From Desmodesmus armatus (lineage: Eukaryota; Chlorophyta; Chlorophyceae; Sphaeropleales; Scenedesmaceae), in NCBI GenBank assembly GCA_007449985.2, contig VIIQ02000005.1:1071001-1135000 (forward strand): a stretch of 64,000 bases of DNA, given 5' to 3'. Below are positions 47,083 to 59,207 of this stretch, in pieces. The notes beneath the pieces are model-generated. The model was not told the origin of the DNA. It saw nothing but the letters and a program-made list of their open reading frames with translations, and did no database searches. Both the position numbers and the translations under genes were made by a program. Position 1 is the stretch's first letter; each line of letters starts with the position of its first letter.

Positions 47083-49588
47083 AAACCACGCTGCAAGCTG
47101 TTAGGCGTCCCTCATCAGTGAGGCTTTGCCCCTGGCCCCCGGCAGCCTGGTTTCCTCGGCTGATTTGTGTGTGGCCAGCCAGTGGGGGGTGCCACCCACT
47201 GGAAACATACCAGAACCAATGCTGCGTCTGTGACGGCACACCTTTTGCTTGGAGATTGCAGATGTAGCTGGTTTCAAGCCCAGACAATGGAAGCTGGTGT
47301 CTCCACCTAGGGTGTGTGCAATGGCCATGCTTCCCCTGTTGTTGTTCACTGTGACGCAACAGAGGGTTGACCTAGTACGATTTCTGCCAGGGGTGTACAC
47401 CGCTTATTTGTGCCTGTTGGATAAGCAGCCCTTTCTGAGTCCAGAACGTGCCGGATTTGCTTGTCAGTCTGCTCTGTTCTTTTTTCTCAGTTTTCCAATA
47501 ATACCCCCGGTGCAGTGACACATTATCGTGTGGGGTTAGGGTCATGCTGCAAAGCATGGCCTGTTGTTTGTCGACATGCATGTACCTTGGTGTGCTGGCT
47601 TTATGGCTGAAAGCTGAAAGAGCTCTCTTTCATTTTGAGTGATGCTCAGGGTGGCACCCCGTATCATGTGCTGGGCATGTGTGCGCGTGTGTGGGGTGGT
47701 GACTGGGTCTCTACACTGCTGGATGAATGTTTGGGGATATCCTCATTGATGGATGGTTGTTCGATGAGCTGCCAAGCTCCAGCATAGTGTTCTTGCAGGA
47801 TGGGCGTTGTGCTGCTGTCAGTAGTCAGGCAGGTGCCTCATCAGGTGCAGGTTGTACAGCATCATGCTACCAGCTGCTGCAAGGTATCCTTGCCCTGTGC
47901 ACTGCACAAGTGCACACGGTGGATAACCCCTTGCTTTAGGATGTTCTGTCCATGCAAACCATTGCTGGTTTGAGATACTTGCTAGCAGGGAGTGGTTCTT
48001 TGCTGAGTTTGGACCCCCTGCTCAATGGGCAGGCAGCAGGTATTGCTGTGTACACAGCACATGTTATCAGCTCGGCTGCGTTGTGGAGGTGTCAACAGCG
48101 ACGCCGCTGCTGCAGCACCTAACACCGCCGCGCTTTGCACGGGTGTCTTTCACAAGCACAGCAGCCATTTGGTTATACACTCAGTGCAGGCTGCAGGCGG
48201 GTCTTTGTCCACAAAGTTGTATATAAGGCATGCAGAGGACGGTGCCGTTGTGTCTGGAGGGCCGCTGCTGGGCATTATCACCGGCGGTTATGCCGTTACT
48301 GTTCAGCATGGTGACTTGTAACATCTCGCTCCACAGCCAACAAAGCATCACACCTGCCCTGGTGTATGGCACGCTGCTAGACCATGCTACATCCTGTATG
48401 GGTGCTTGATGATGGACACCAGTGACGACGATGCCGAGCGACAACCTACACTGTGTGCGGGCGCTCGGCGCTGCTGCCGATGTGCCTAAGTTCCTTCATC
48501 TCTAAAAAAGCAAGGCCTGCGTTGCTTTCATAGGTTGAGTACAAGACAGCAATGACCACAGACGCTGCAGTGGCAGGGATACAGCGCGCTGATGCTTGCA
48601 GCGCTGTCCAAGGGTCGCCAGCTCTACAAAAATGCAGCAGCCACCAAGCCAGTGCCCTTGGTGCTGGTGTTTCCCAGGAGCCAGAGCAGCTAGAAGAGTG
48701 CTTCGGGACGCTAACACTGGCTGTGGGCAGCCTGTTTCAGAACAGGCTGTGTTTGGGTGTGGGTTCGCAGGACTCTTCAACCCTGTTTGAAGGCATTGCT
48801 GTCACGGCATGATGGCATCACCAACACATGCACACTGGCAGTGCAACCGATCAGCAGTGCATTGGCTGTGCGCAAGTCCGCGCCCATCCCCGGCCCCAAC
48901 AGATACAAATGAGCATCACACTGACATGGTGTAGGGACACTGTTAGAAGTGTTTCATGCCACAGCCTGTAGGGTGGTTGATAACGTGCCGCACGTATACG
49001 CATGAATGTACAATGATGCGGCTGGTTGCAAGGTGCCGGATCCATATTGTCTCTTACACCACGCTAGGGGCTGCAGCACCACTCCCTCATACGTCATGCT
49101 GGCCACAAACACACCAGACTCTAGCTGTGTGCAATGTGCAGCTTCACCGCTTCCTCACACCAAACACCCAAGGCAGCCAACTGGGGCGCCACCCTCCTTT
49201 CAAAACCAACAGACAAGGCTGACAGCTGCGGCTGCCTCGAGTTGAACGAAGCAAGAAATTTGACTCAGTGTGTACACAAGAACGATCACCAGCATGCTGC
49301 TTACACATCCATATGCAAGCCCATGGCTGCAGCACAGCGCAGTGATCCTGGCAGCAGCGACATGTGGAAAGGGTCGCATATGTGTTGGCACGATTGATGT
49401 ACAAGCACCAAGCACACGATGGCCACACTGCACAACATCCAAGCAATCTTGAGGCTAACACCGCCAGCACTAGGCAGCGCTGCATGTGCCCCACAATCCT
49501 GTGCATGCCAGCCCAATCACTGCTGCTCCATTCGCAAGCACTACCTAGTACTCAGCACTCAGGCCAGCATCACGCTTGAGTGGCCCTA
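47083..49588. other. Long intergenic region (copy 1), no recognisable gene
   Basis: This 2.5-kb region lies between the secreted-protein stop and the GST stop on the other strand. Short open frames exist (for example 47,727-47,939 plus and 49,144-49,506 minus) but none has a domain, splice structure or codon pattern like the real genes here. It is repeated at 54,100-56,604. Confidence 0.5.
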
Positions 49589-49917
49589 TCAGCCCAAGTT
49601 ATTGTTGTTGACCTTCTCCAGCCGCCGGGGTGATGCCAGGTACTCCTTGATGCCTGGCAGCTCAGCAACACGCTGATAGTGGCCACCCAGCAGGGGGTAC
49701 TGCAGGTTGACAGCAAACGCGACGGGAGGACACACACGCAGAGACAAACACATCACAGCACTGCCCAACATGCTGTTTGCCACCACGTCCTCACACAGTG
49801 TCCCCATCACCCCATGCCATTGCCGTTGACCTTCTCCAGGCGCTGCGGTGATGCCAGGTACTGCTTGATGCCAGGCAGCTCAGCAACACGCTTGAAGTGG
49901 GCAGTCAGGAGAGGGTA
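49589..49917 (-). other. Pair of duplicated, mutually exclusive GST terminal exons
   Basis: Both exons are 111 nt, begin after a GCAG acceptor in phase 0, encode 36 residues and end in TGA. Proximal (49917-49807): YPLLTAHFKRVAELPGIKQY ending VNGNGMG. Distal (49699-49589): YPLLGGHYQRVAELPGIKEY ending VNNNNLG. They are clear paralogues of one exon. Alternative splicing or polyadenylation would choose between them. Confidence 0.85.
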
Positions 49918-52191
49918 CTGCACGACACAGCAGAAGCCACAGCAGGACGCACACCATACACACCTGCTCAACATGCTGCTGGGATGTTGTGCTAGGCGTC
50001 TGCTGACATGTAGCAGCTTCGTGCAGCTGAATGCACAGGTTACATACCACCCTGGTCAAGCTCATGTTACAGAGAGCCAGGCACACATTCTGTGTGATGT
50101 GCACAGCATGCGACGCTGAGCAGGAAGCAGGTCCACTGCTGTTGACGATGAAGGCTTGTGCAATGGCTGGTGCCGCTGCCAGCAAACCCTCTGCACGCTT
50201 TCACCACTAAACCCTATACCCAACCTATGCCCAACCCTCTACCCTTGCTATACCCTATACATGCGCCCCTCACCGTTGTCTCCATCTGCTCCTTGAACAG
50301 CCTCATGTGCAGGTCAACAATCTGCCACACACACAGGTCAGCAGCAGTCAGGCCACTGCCCACAAAGAAGCCGCTGCCACCCCCGTTGCTGGCCAGCAGG
50401 CTCTCCAGGTAGTCAAAGTGGGCACCATCGTTCCTGCCGTTGGCTGAATCCTTGCTGATGTGGGTCTGGGCATAAGCCTCCTTAGCCTCTGGCTTCTGCA
50501 GGGAAGACAGACACGCAGACAGTTAGCAAAGTCCACATGATGGTTATGGTACAGACAATGAGGTCAAGTCAAGCGTATTGATTTTGACTCAACCTTGGTG
50601 GCTTTTACACAATTTCAGCACTAGTGGTAACAGCCCACGCGAGACTTGAGCGTGCACTGGGGACAGGTGCTTTGTAGGGCCTATGGCTGAAACAGCGTGT
50701 GGTCAACTGACAGCTGTGCTGCGGCTGGTCAACTGGCAGCTGTGCTGCGGCTGCTAGAAACCAACTGCTGGCCAGGGCGAGAGGTCAACAAGACTTGTGG
50801 CAGCATCGGGTGCACAGAAAAGGGTGCCCCAAAATGCTGCTGTCATGACTGAGTGCGTATGTCATGTTTTGCTCACCAGCTGGTCCTGGTAGATGAGGAT
50901 GAGGTACTTGCCCCTGATGGACTGCAGCAGGAGGTGACAGGGCAGCAGCACAGCCGAGGGTGTTGTTGTGACCAGCACGTGTGGTGTTATCAACAGGTAC
51001 CATGCCAACATACTCACGCATATGGAGCACCCAACCACTGGGAAGCCCTCCGAATGAGGCAGCACCACTGACAGCAATTAACAGACACCTCTTTTTTTGG
51101 TGAAGACCAGGGGTGCGGACCCCCACCGGCTGACCACACACACAACAGCTGAGGCTGCTGGGAGCCCAAAGTCCTCACACCGATGAGAGACGCATAGCTG
51201 GTTGTGCCACCACAGTAGTCCTGGCAGCCCCCCCACCCCTTCTCAGCTGCATGTGGCAGCGCGGTGGTGCCAGGAAGCCCACAGTGCCCCACTGCACCCT
51301 GCACACTGCAGCAGGCACGCCCTCTCACCTCCACACCGTCAATCAGCATGTCAACCTGAGCCATCTCCTTCTCATTGGCGCCATACAGTTGGTGCTTGCG
51401 AGCAAGGTGCCTGCAGGGGGCAGCAACACCTGCAGCTGTCGATGGTGCTACCGCTGAGTGCAGAAAAGGGTGCAGCCTCATATGCTGCCTGCATCAGCGA
51501 CTGTAAGCCATCTGACACGTCACCACAGTCCTGCTACAGTTGGTCACGTGGACACTATCAGCAGCTTACCTGATCATAGCATTGCTCTGGGAGATGTCAA
51601 CATCGCCATCAACCATGCGGGGGCCTGCACAGATACATTAACAATTCATGTGGAAACTGCTTGAAGGCACAGCGGTTGCCTGTGAAGTCAGTGGCTGTGC
51701 TGGTCCACACTCACACTGGCCAAATGGATATGCTGTCCGGTCTGTTTTCATGTTCTGGAAGTCAACATCAACAATCTCTAGCGGGATGTCCTTGGCACTG
51801 CAGATGAGCTTCATCACCTCAGCACGGCCCCTGCAGCAGTAACGAAAGTCACCAAGCATCCCAGCCTGACATGTCAAGTCCACTCCTGATCACCCTGGTA
51901 GATCAATTGCTGCTGGATGTCCCACAACCATGCAGATCCTCAGAGACCCACACCAAGGGATCTCTACTGCATCTCTCACCTTAGAGGAAAGTAATGGAGG
52001 GTCACCATGGCGCTGCTAGCTTTCGCAGATCCAGAAGCTGCCAGGCAGACAACAGCACGTCTTGAGAAAGCAGGGGCGCGAGCACTGCAAGCCCTGTGAA
52101 GCATTGGGTTTATCAGTGAGGTTGTTGCTGAGTTCCGCGCATGAGCTGCCAATGAACTCACCCGTCCATGGAGGTTCAGGTAAGTATGCAT
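49589..52191 (-). CDS. Sigma-type glutathione S-transferase, copy 1, with alternative last exons
   Basis: Exons on the minus strand: 52191-51980, 51830-51715, 51624-51570, 51410-51329, 50921-50877, 50495-50274, then either 49917-49807 or 49699-49589 (280 aa with either, exact phases). MLHRACSARAPAFSRRAVVC in exon 1 suggests a plastid or mitochondrial presequence upstream of the GST start MVTLHYFPLRGRAEVMKLI. The Tyr of LHYF is the likely catalytic residue that activates glutathione. The thioredoxin fold continues with FGQCPRMVDGDVDISQSNAM, where the QSNA motif binds the gamma-glutamyl group, and RHLARKHQLYG. The helical domain includes FFVGSGLTAADLCVWQIVDL. The sigma/mu-like layout resembles the haematopoietic prostaglandin D synthase class, but the substrate is not predictable. 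It may also start at the inner Met (about 52,105). The same gene recurs in copy 2. Confidence 0.9.
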
Positions 52192-52897
52192 GAACAGGTG
52201 CGGGCTGAGGTTGGGTCCTGAGTGGCGGGTCTCCTGCTGCTGCTGTGCTCAGACTACAGGTGTCAGCCTGCCACGTGGGACTCGGAGCACGAGTGGTTGA
52301 CACACACATGACTGTTGATATGTATTGTGTGATTCATTTTGGCTTGTGCTTGTTCCCTGCGGCTGCAGGACAAGGCAGAACAGGGCATGCATCCAGGTTG
52401 ATCTGTGACGTCCTGCTACTCAAATATGATGAGGGATGCATTGGGGGTTCTGCATCCCTCCCCTCAAATATGCCAGGCGAATATAACACGGCCGTTGGCC
52501 ACACGCAAGTAACTTGACCATTCCAAGCAGCAAACTTGATGCTGGGGCAGACCAAGCAAAACCGTTGAGTTCGATTCAAAATATGATAACACACTCCTCC
52601 AGCGCACAGGCCTTCTAACGCAGACCCTTTGCCACACTATTCCAGCCACTTGATGTCTCGTCCAGCTTGCAGGTTGGCTGTATCGATCATGAGCAACCAG
52701 CCTGCTGTTGATCCCCAACATCTCCCTGCCTAGTACACAGCTGATGCTTCTCGACGTCTTCAACACCCACTGTCTGGACTCAGAGGCCTTTGAATAACAG
52801 CAGCATAGGCAGAGTAGGCACTTGCAGCATTTAGCTGTGGATAGCAGCAGGCCCTGACAGCTGACAGCTGCGTTCAGCGGCTCGGCCTGGTGGAAGC
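52192..52897. promoter_or_regulatory. Divergent promoter region, GST / TIMELESS (copy 1)
   Basis: The 706 bp lie between the GST and TIMELESS exon 1 start codons. ATATAACACGG near 52,489 and AAAATATGATAACA near 52,578 are AT-rich candidate elements. Repeated in copy 2. Confidence 0.45.
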
Positions 52898-53003
52898 ATG
52901 GAACGGTTTGATCTCGACTTGCTGTTGTCAGTGGCTGGAGGACTTGGCAGATGGCAGGAGTTCGGCAACAGGAGGGTGTACGCCAAGGATGATGATTGCA
53001 TAG
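52898..53003 (+). pseudogene. Orphan TIMELESS exon 1 (copy 1)
   Basis: It encodes MERFDLDLLLSVAGGLGRWQ and continues to DDDCI, followed by a good donor (G|GTGAGT). It is identical to 59,914-60,019, but no TIMELESS exon 2 follows before the copy 2 junction. It is therefore a 5' fragment unless transcription splices across copy 2 into 61,295. The upstream promoter is duplicated with it. Confidence 0.8.
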
Positions 53004-53237
53004 GTGAGTAGGCATCACATCATGAGTCATGAGACTGATCATTTGCGCGACCATGCAACAGAGACATCAGCATCCGGCAACAGCACCAGCTGCACCAGCT
53101 TCAGCAGCAGCGGTGATGGCCAGCAGGGATAGTGGCCAGCAGGTATCAAGGCAGCACCGATGACCGGGTGCACACATGACCAACCCCAACCCCAGCCCTC
53201 AAACAGCTTGAGCAGCTGCACATTAGACCACTGGGGG

Positions 53238-53421
53238 GACGCCGCCCCCTCCCACTCCTGCTGCCCCCTAGTGCTCCCTGCTACCCCCACCTACTCCCTA
53301 CTACCCCTTGCCACCCCCTTACTTACCCCCTACTACCCTCTGCTACCCCCTGCTTCCCCCTCCTCCGCCCTACTACCGCCCCTAGTACCCCCTACTACCC
53401 CCTGCTACCTTTCCACTACCC
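53238..53421 (+). repeat. C-rich degenerate repeat (CCCCCTACTA-like), copy 1
   Basis: The tract is built from variants of ccccctactac, ccccctgctac and ccccttgccac, almost free of G on the plus strand. It lies in TIMELESS intron 1 sequence and recurs at about 60,254-60,438. Confidence 0.85.
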
Positions 53422-53862
53422 CTGCCTGGCGCATTTACCCTTGCGCACTGTGATACACACATGTGAGCATGCATGAATATGCATCCACTCCCTCTGCTGA
53501 CACACAACTTGGATGATTGTTGCATTGCTGGATGCCGGGTCCTGTCTCTGGACAAAGCAGTGCTCAGCGTAGGCACATGCAAGGAACCTGCTGACGTCAC
53601 CTCTAAGGCCGTAACAGTGATTGCTGGTCTAAATGGGATGAGGTAGAGTGCATAGCAACCATCCTAGCTGTCTGACAAACAAAACAGAGTTTTTGCTGCT
53701 GTTGTCAGTTTGTGCTATCGACAGGGGTCAATAGCGACAGCAGCTGCCCCGCCCGCACGTATGCTCAGCAGTCCCAGTAAGGAGCAGCTGTAGCTGTGAC
53801 GGCAGCCGTTGGCAGTAGCAAGCAGCAGATTCTCATTGTTGGTGCATTCACTCATGTTACAG

Positions 53863-54099
53863 GGCAAGATCACAGTGTTCACCAATAAGGGCACCATTGG
53901 CCTGCAGGACAGCAGTGTCATCCTGGTGGCCCACCCCCCCCCCCAACCAATGGCGCCCCCCCCACCCCCCCCAGTGCCTGCCCTGCCAAGGACACTCAAC
54001 AGCTCAGCAAATGCAACTGCAGCGGCACCTGCAGCGGCACCTGCAGCCAGCTCAAGCAGCGGCCGCCATCTGCTCAACGCCTGGCACCTGTGGTGGTAA
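53863..54099 (+). pseudogene. Orphan variant last exon of the secreted-protein gene
   Basis: It begins after a TTACAG acceptor with GKITVFTNKGTIGLQDSSVI and ends RHLLNAWHLWW and TAA. Compared with 46,825-47,082 it lacks 21 nt in total, so it stays in frame, but the middle reads VLVAHPPPQPMAPPPPPPVP instead of the copy 1 sequence. No upstream exons precede it in copy 2, so it is a 3' fragment. The divergence is confined to the edge nearest the junction. Confidence 0.8.
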
Positions 54100-56604
54100 A
54101 AACCACGCTGCAAGCTGTTAGGCGTCCCTCATCAGTGAGGCTTTGCCCCTGGCCCCCGGCAGCCTGGTTTCCTCGGCTGATTTGTGTGTGGCCAGCCAGT
54201 GGGGGGTGCCACCCACTGGAAACATACCAGAACCAATGCTGCGTCTGTGACGGCACACCTTTTGCTTGGAGATTGCAGATGTAGCTGGTTTCAAGCCCAG
54301 ACAATGGAAGCTGGTGTCTCCACCTAGGGTGTGTGCAATGGCCATGCTTCCCCTGTTGTTGTTCACTGTGACGCAACAGAGGGTTGACCTAGTACGATTT
54401 CTGCCAGGGGTGTACACCGCTTATTTGTGCCTGTTGGATAAGCAGCCCTTTCTGAGTCCAGAACGTGCCGGATTTGCTTGTCAGTCTGCTCTGTTCTTTT
54501 TTCTCAGTTTTCCAATAATACCCCCGGTGCAGTGACACATTATCGTGTGGGGTTAGGGTCATGCTGCAAAGCATGGCCTGTTGTTTGTCGACATGCATGT
54601 ACCTTGGTGTGCTGGCTTTATGGCTGAAAGCTGAAAGAGCTCTCTTTCATTTTGAGTGATGCTCAGGGTGGCACCCCGTATCATGTGCTGGGCATGTGTG
54701 CGCGTGTGTGGGTGGTGACTGGGTCTCTACACTGCTGGATGAATGTTTGGGGATATCCTCATTGATGGATGGTTGTTCGATGAGCTGCCAAGCTCCAGCA
54801 TAGTGTTCTTGCAGGATGGGCGTTGTGCTGCTGTCAGTAGTCAGGCAGGTGCCTCATCAGGTGCAGGTTGTACAGCATCATGCTACCAGCTGCTGCAAGG
54901 TATCCTTGCCCTGTGCACTGCACAAGTGCACACGGTGGATAACCCCTTGCTTTAGGATGTTCTGTCCATGCAAACCATTGCTGGTTTGAGATACTTGCTA
55001 GCAGGGAGTGGTTCTTTGCTGAGTTTGGACCCCCTGCTCAATGGGCAGGCAGCAGGTATTGCTGTGTACACAGCACATGTTATCAGCTCGGCTGCGTTGT
55101 GGAGGTGTCAACAGCGACGCCGCTGCTGCAGCACCTAACACCGCCGCGCTTTGCACGGGTGTCTTTCACAAGCACAGCAGCCATTTGGTTATACACTCAG
55201 TGCAGGCTGCAGGCGGGTCTTTGTCCACAAAGTTGTATATAAGGCATGCAGAGGACGGTGCCGTTGTGTCTGGAGGGCCGCTGCTGGGCATTATCACCGG
55301 CGGTTATGCCGTTACTGTTCAGCATGGTGACTTGTAACATCTCGCTCCACAGCCAACAAAGCATCACACCTGCCCTGGTGTATGGCACGCTGCTAGACCA
55401 TGCTACATCCTGTATGGGTGCTTGATGATGGACACCAGTGACGACGATGCCGAGCGACAACCTACACTGTGTGCGGGCGCTCGGCGCTGCTGCCGATGTG
55501 CCTAAGTTCCTTCATCTCTAAAAAAGCAAGGCCTGCGTTGCTTTCATAGGTTGAGTACAAGACAGCAATGACCACAGACGCTGCAGTGGCAGGGATACAG
55601 CGCGCTGATGCTTGCAGCGCTGTCCAAGGGTCGCCAGCTCTACAAAAATGCAGCAGCCACCAAGCCAGTGCCCTTGGTGCTGGTGTTTCCCAGGAGCCAG
55701 AGCAGCTAGAAGAGTGCTTCGGGACGCTAACACTGGCTGTGGGCAGCCTGTTTCAGAACAGGCTGTGTTTGGGTGTGGGTTCGCAGGACTCTTCAACCCT
55801 GTTTGAAGGCATTGCTGTCACGGCATGATGGCATCACCAACACATGCACACTGGCAGTGCAACCGATCAGCAGTGCATTGGCTGTGCGCAAGTCCGCGCC
55901 CATCCCCGGCCCCAACAGATACAAATGAGCATCACACTGACATGGTGTAGGGACACTGTTAGAAGTGTTTCATGCCACAGCCTGTAGGGTGGTTGATAAC
56001 GTGCCGCACGTATACGCATGAATGTACAATGATGCGGCTGGTTGCAAGGTGCCGGATCCATATTGTCTCTTACACCACGCTAGGGGCTGCAGCACCACTC
56101 CCTCATACGTCATGCTGGCCACAAACACACCAGACTCTAGCTGTGTGCAATGTGCAGCTTCACCGCTTCCTCACACCAAACACCCAAGGCAGCCAACTGG
56201 GGCGCCACCCTCCTTTCAAAACCAACAGACAAGGCTGACAGCTGCGGCTGCCTCGAGTTGAACGAAGCAAGAAATTTGACTCAGTGTGTACACAAGAACG
56301 ATCACCAGCATGCTGCTTACACATCCATATGCAAGCCCATGGCTGCAGCACAGCGCAGTGATCCTGGCAGCAGCGACATGTGGAAAGGGTCGCATATGTG
56401 TTGGCACGATTGATGTACAAGCACCAAGCACACGATGGCCACACTGCACAACATCCAAGCAATCTTGAGGCTAACACCGCCAGCACTAGGCAGCGCTGCA
56501 TGTGCCCCACAATCCTGTGCATGCCAGCCCAATCACTGCTGCTCCATTCGCAAGCACTACCTAGTACTCAGCACTCAGGCCAGCATCACGCTTGAGTGGC
56601 CCTA
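54100..56604. other. Long intergenic region (copy 2), no recognisable gene
   Basis: Repeat of 47,083-49,588 with a one-base difference seen near 54,710. No gene is recognised. Confidence 0.5.
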
Positions 56605-59207
56605 TCAGCCCAAGTTATTGTTGTTGACCTTCTCCAGCCGCCGGGGTGATGCCAGGTACTCCTTGATGCCTGGCAGCTCAGCAACACGCTGATAGTGGCC
56701 ACCCAGCAGGGGGTACTGCAGGTTGACAGCAAACGCGACGGGAGGACACACACGCAGAGACAAACACATCACAGCACTGCCCAACATGCTGTTTGCCACC
56801 ACGTCCTCACACAGTGTCCCCATCACCCCATGCCATTGCCGTTGACCTTCTCCAGGCGCTGCGGTGATGCCAGGTACTGCTTGATGCCAGGCAGCTCAGC
56901 AACACGCTTGAAGTGGGCAGTCAGGAGAGGGTACTGCACGACACAGCAGAAGCCACAGCAGGACGCACACCATACACACCTGCTCAACATGCTGCTGGGA
57001 TGTTGTGCTAGGCGTCTGCTGACATGTAGCAGCTTCGTGCAGCTGAATGCACAGGTTACATACCACCCTGGTCAAGCTCATGTTACAGAGAGCCAGGCAC
57101 ACATTCTGTGTGATGTGCACAGCATGCGACGCTGAGCAGGAAGCAGGTCCACTGCTGTTGACGATGAAGGCTTGTGCAATGGCTGGTGCCGCTGCCAGCA
57201 AACCCTCTGCACGCTTTCACCACTAAACCCTATACCCAACCTATGCCCAACCCTCTACCCTTGCTATACCCTATACATGCGCCCCTCACCGTTGTCTCCA
57301 TCTGCTCCTTGAACAGCCTCATGTGCAGGTCAACAATCTGCCACACACACAGGTCAGCAGCAGTCAGGCCACTGCCCACAAAGAAGCCGCTGCCACCCCC
57401 GTTGCTGGCCAGCAGGCTCTCCAGGTAGTCAAAGTGGGCACCATCGTTCCTGCCGTTGGCTGAATCCTTGCTGATGTGGGTCTGGGCATAAGCCTCCTTA
57501 GCCTCTGGCTTCTGCAGGGAAGACAGACACGCAGACAGTTAGCAAAGTCCACATGATGGTTATGGTACAGACAATGAGGTCAAGTCAAGCGTATTGATTT
57601 TGACTCAACCTTGGTGGCTTTTACACAATTTCAGCACTAGTGGTAACAGCCCACGCGAGACTTGAGCGTGCACTGGGGACAGGTGCTTTGTAGGGCCTAT
57701 GGCTGAAACAGCGTGTGGTCAACTGACAGCTGTGCTGCGGCTGGTCAACTGGCAGCTGTGCTGCGGCTGCTAGAAACCAACTGCTGGCCAGGGCGAGAGG
57801 TCAACAAGACTTGTGGCAGCATCGGGTGCACAGAAAAGGGTGCCCCAAAATGCTGCTGTCATGACTGAGTGCGTATGTCATGTTTTGCTCACCAGCTGGT
57901 CCTGGTAGATGAGGATGAGGTACTTGCCCCTGATGGACTGCAGCAGGAGGTGACAGGGCAGCAGCACAGCCGAGGGTGTTGTTGTGACCAGCACGTGTGG
58001 TGTTATCAACAGGTACCATGCCAACATACTCACGCATATGGAGCACCCAACCACTGGGAAGCCCTCCGAATGAGGCAGCACCACTGACAGCAATTAACAG
58101 ACACCTCTTTTTTTGGTGAAGACCAGGGGTGCGGACCCCCACCGGCTGACCACACACACAACAGCTGAGGCTGCTGGGAGCCCAAAGTCCTCACACCGAT
58201 GAGAGACGCATAGCTGGTTGTGCCACCACAGTAGTCCTGGCAGCCCCCCCACCCCTTCTCAGCTGCATGTGGCAGCGCGGTGGTGCCAGGAAGCCCACAG
58301 TGCCCCACTGCACCCTGCACACTGCAGCAGGCACGCCCTCTCACCTCCACACCGTCAATCAGCATGTCAACCTGAGCCATCTCCTTCTCATTGGCGCCAT
58401 ACAGTTGGTGCTTGCGAGCAAGGTGCCTGCAGGGGGCAGCAACACCTGCAGCTGTCGATGGTGCTACCGCTGAGTGCAGAAAAGGGTGCAGCCTCATATG
58501 CTGCCTGCATCAGCGACTGTAAGCCATCTGACACGTCACCACAGTCCTGCTACAGTTGGTCACGTGGACACTATCAGCAGCTTACCTGATCATAGCATTG
58601 CTCTGGGAGATGTCAACATCGCCATCAACCATGCGGGGGCCTGCACAGATACATTAACAATTCATGTGGAAACTGCTTGAAGGCACAGCGGTTGCCTGTG
58701 AAGTCAGTGGCTGTGCTGGTCCACACTCACACTGGCCAAATGGATATGCTGTCCGGTCTGTTTTCATGTTCTGGAAGTCAACATCAACAATCTCTAGCGG
58801 GATGTCCTTGGCACTGCAGATGAGCTTCATCACCTCAGCACGGCCCCTGCAGCAGTAACGAAAGTCACCAAGCATCCCAGCCTGACATGTCAAGTCCACT
58901 CCTGATCACCCTGGTAGATCAATTGCTGCTGGATGTCCCACAACCATGCAGATCCTCAGAGACCCACACCAAGGGATCTCTACTGCATCTCTCACCTTAG
59001 AGGAAAGTAATGGAGGGTCACCATGGCGCTGCTAGCTTTCGCAGATCCAGAAGCTGCCAGGCAGACAACAGCACGTCTTGAGAAAGCAGGGGCGCGAGCA
59101 CTGCAAGCCCTGTGAAGCATTGGGTTTATCAGTGAGGTTGTTGCTGAGTTCCGCGCATGAGCTGCCAATGAACTCACCCGTCCATGGAGGTTCAGGTAAG
59201 TATGCAT
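56605..59207 (-). CDS. Sigma-type glutathione S-transferase, copy 2
   Basis: Exon structure is as in copy 1, shifted by 7,016 bp: 59207-58996, 58846-58731, 58640-58586, 58426-58345, 57937-57893, 57511-57290, then 56933-56823 or 56715-56605. Translations of the two copies are identical as far as I compared them, including both alternative terminal exons. If the duplication is real the alga carries two complete, identical GST genes with identical promoters. If it is an assembly artefact there is only one. Confidence 0.88.

Larger units (their letters stand above)
46790..53832. repeat. 7-kb tandem duplication, copy 1
   Basis: Head-to-tail with copy 2 at 53,833-60,852. It carries the last exon of the secreted-protein gene, the GST gene and TIMELESS exon 1. 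The offset to copy 2 is 7,017 bp and becomes 7,016 after a one-base indel near 47,695 (gtggggtgg versus gtgggtgg). It returns to 7,017 at a C-run near 53,315. The left edge is tcattgttgg; the unit joins after agcagcagattc, with only 2-3 bp of microhomology. Sequence in the last about 300 bp differs from copy 2 at several bases. Confidence 0.93.

Noticed and set aside
47727..47939. Small frame starting MFGDILIDGW as a gene
   Set aside because: No splice structure, domain or typical codon bias, and it is present unchanged in both copies, so conservation gives no support.
50205..50265. Telomere-like ACCCTATACCCAACC runs in a GST intron
   Set aside because: The units are irregular and do not match the known algal telomere repeats (CCCTAAA or CCCTAAAA in tandem).
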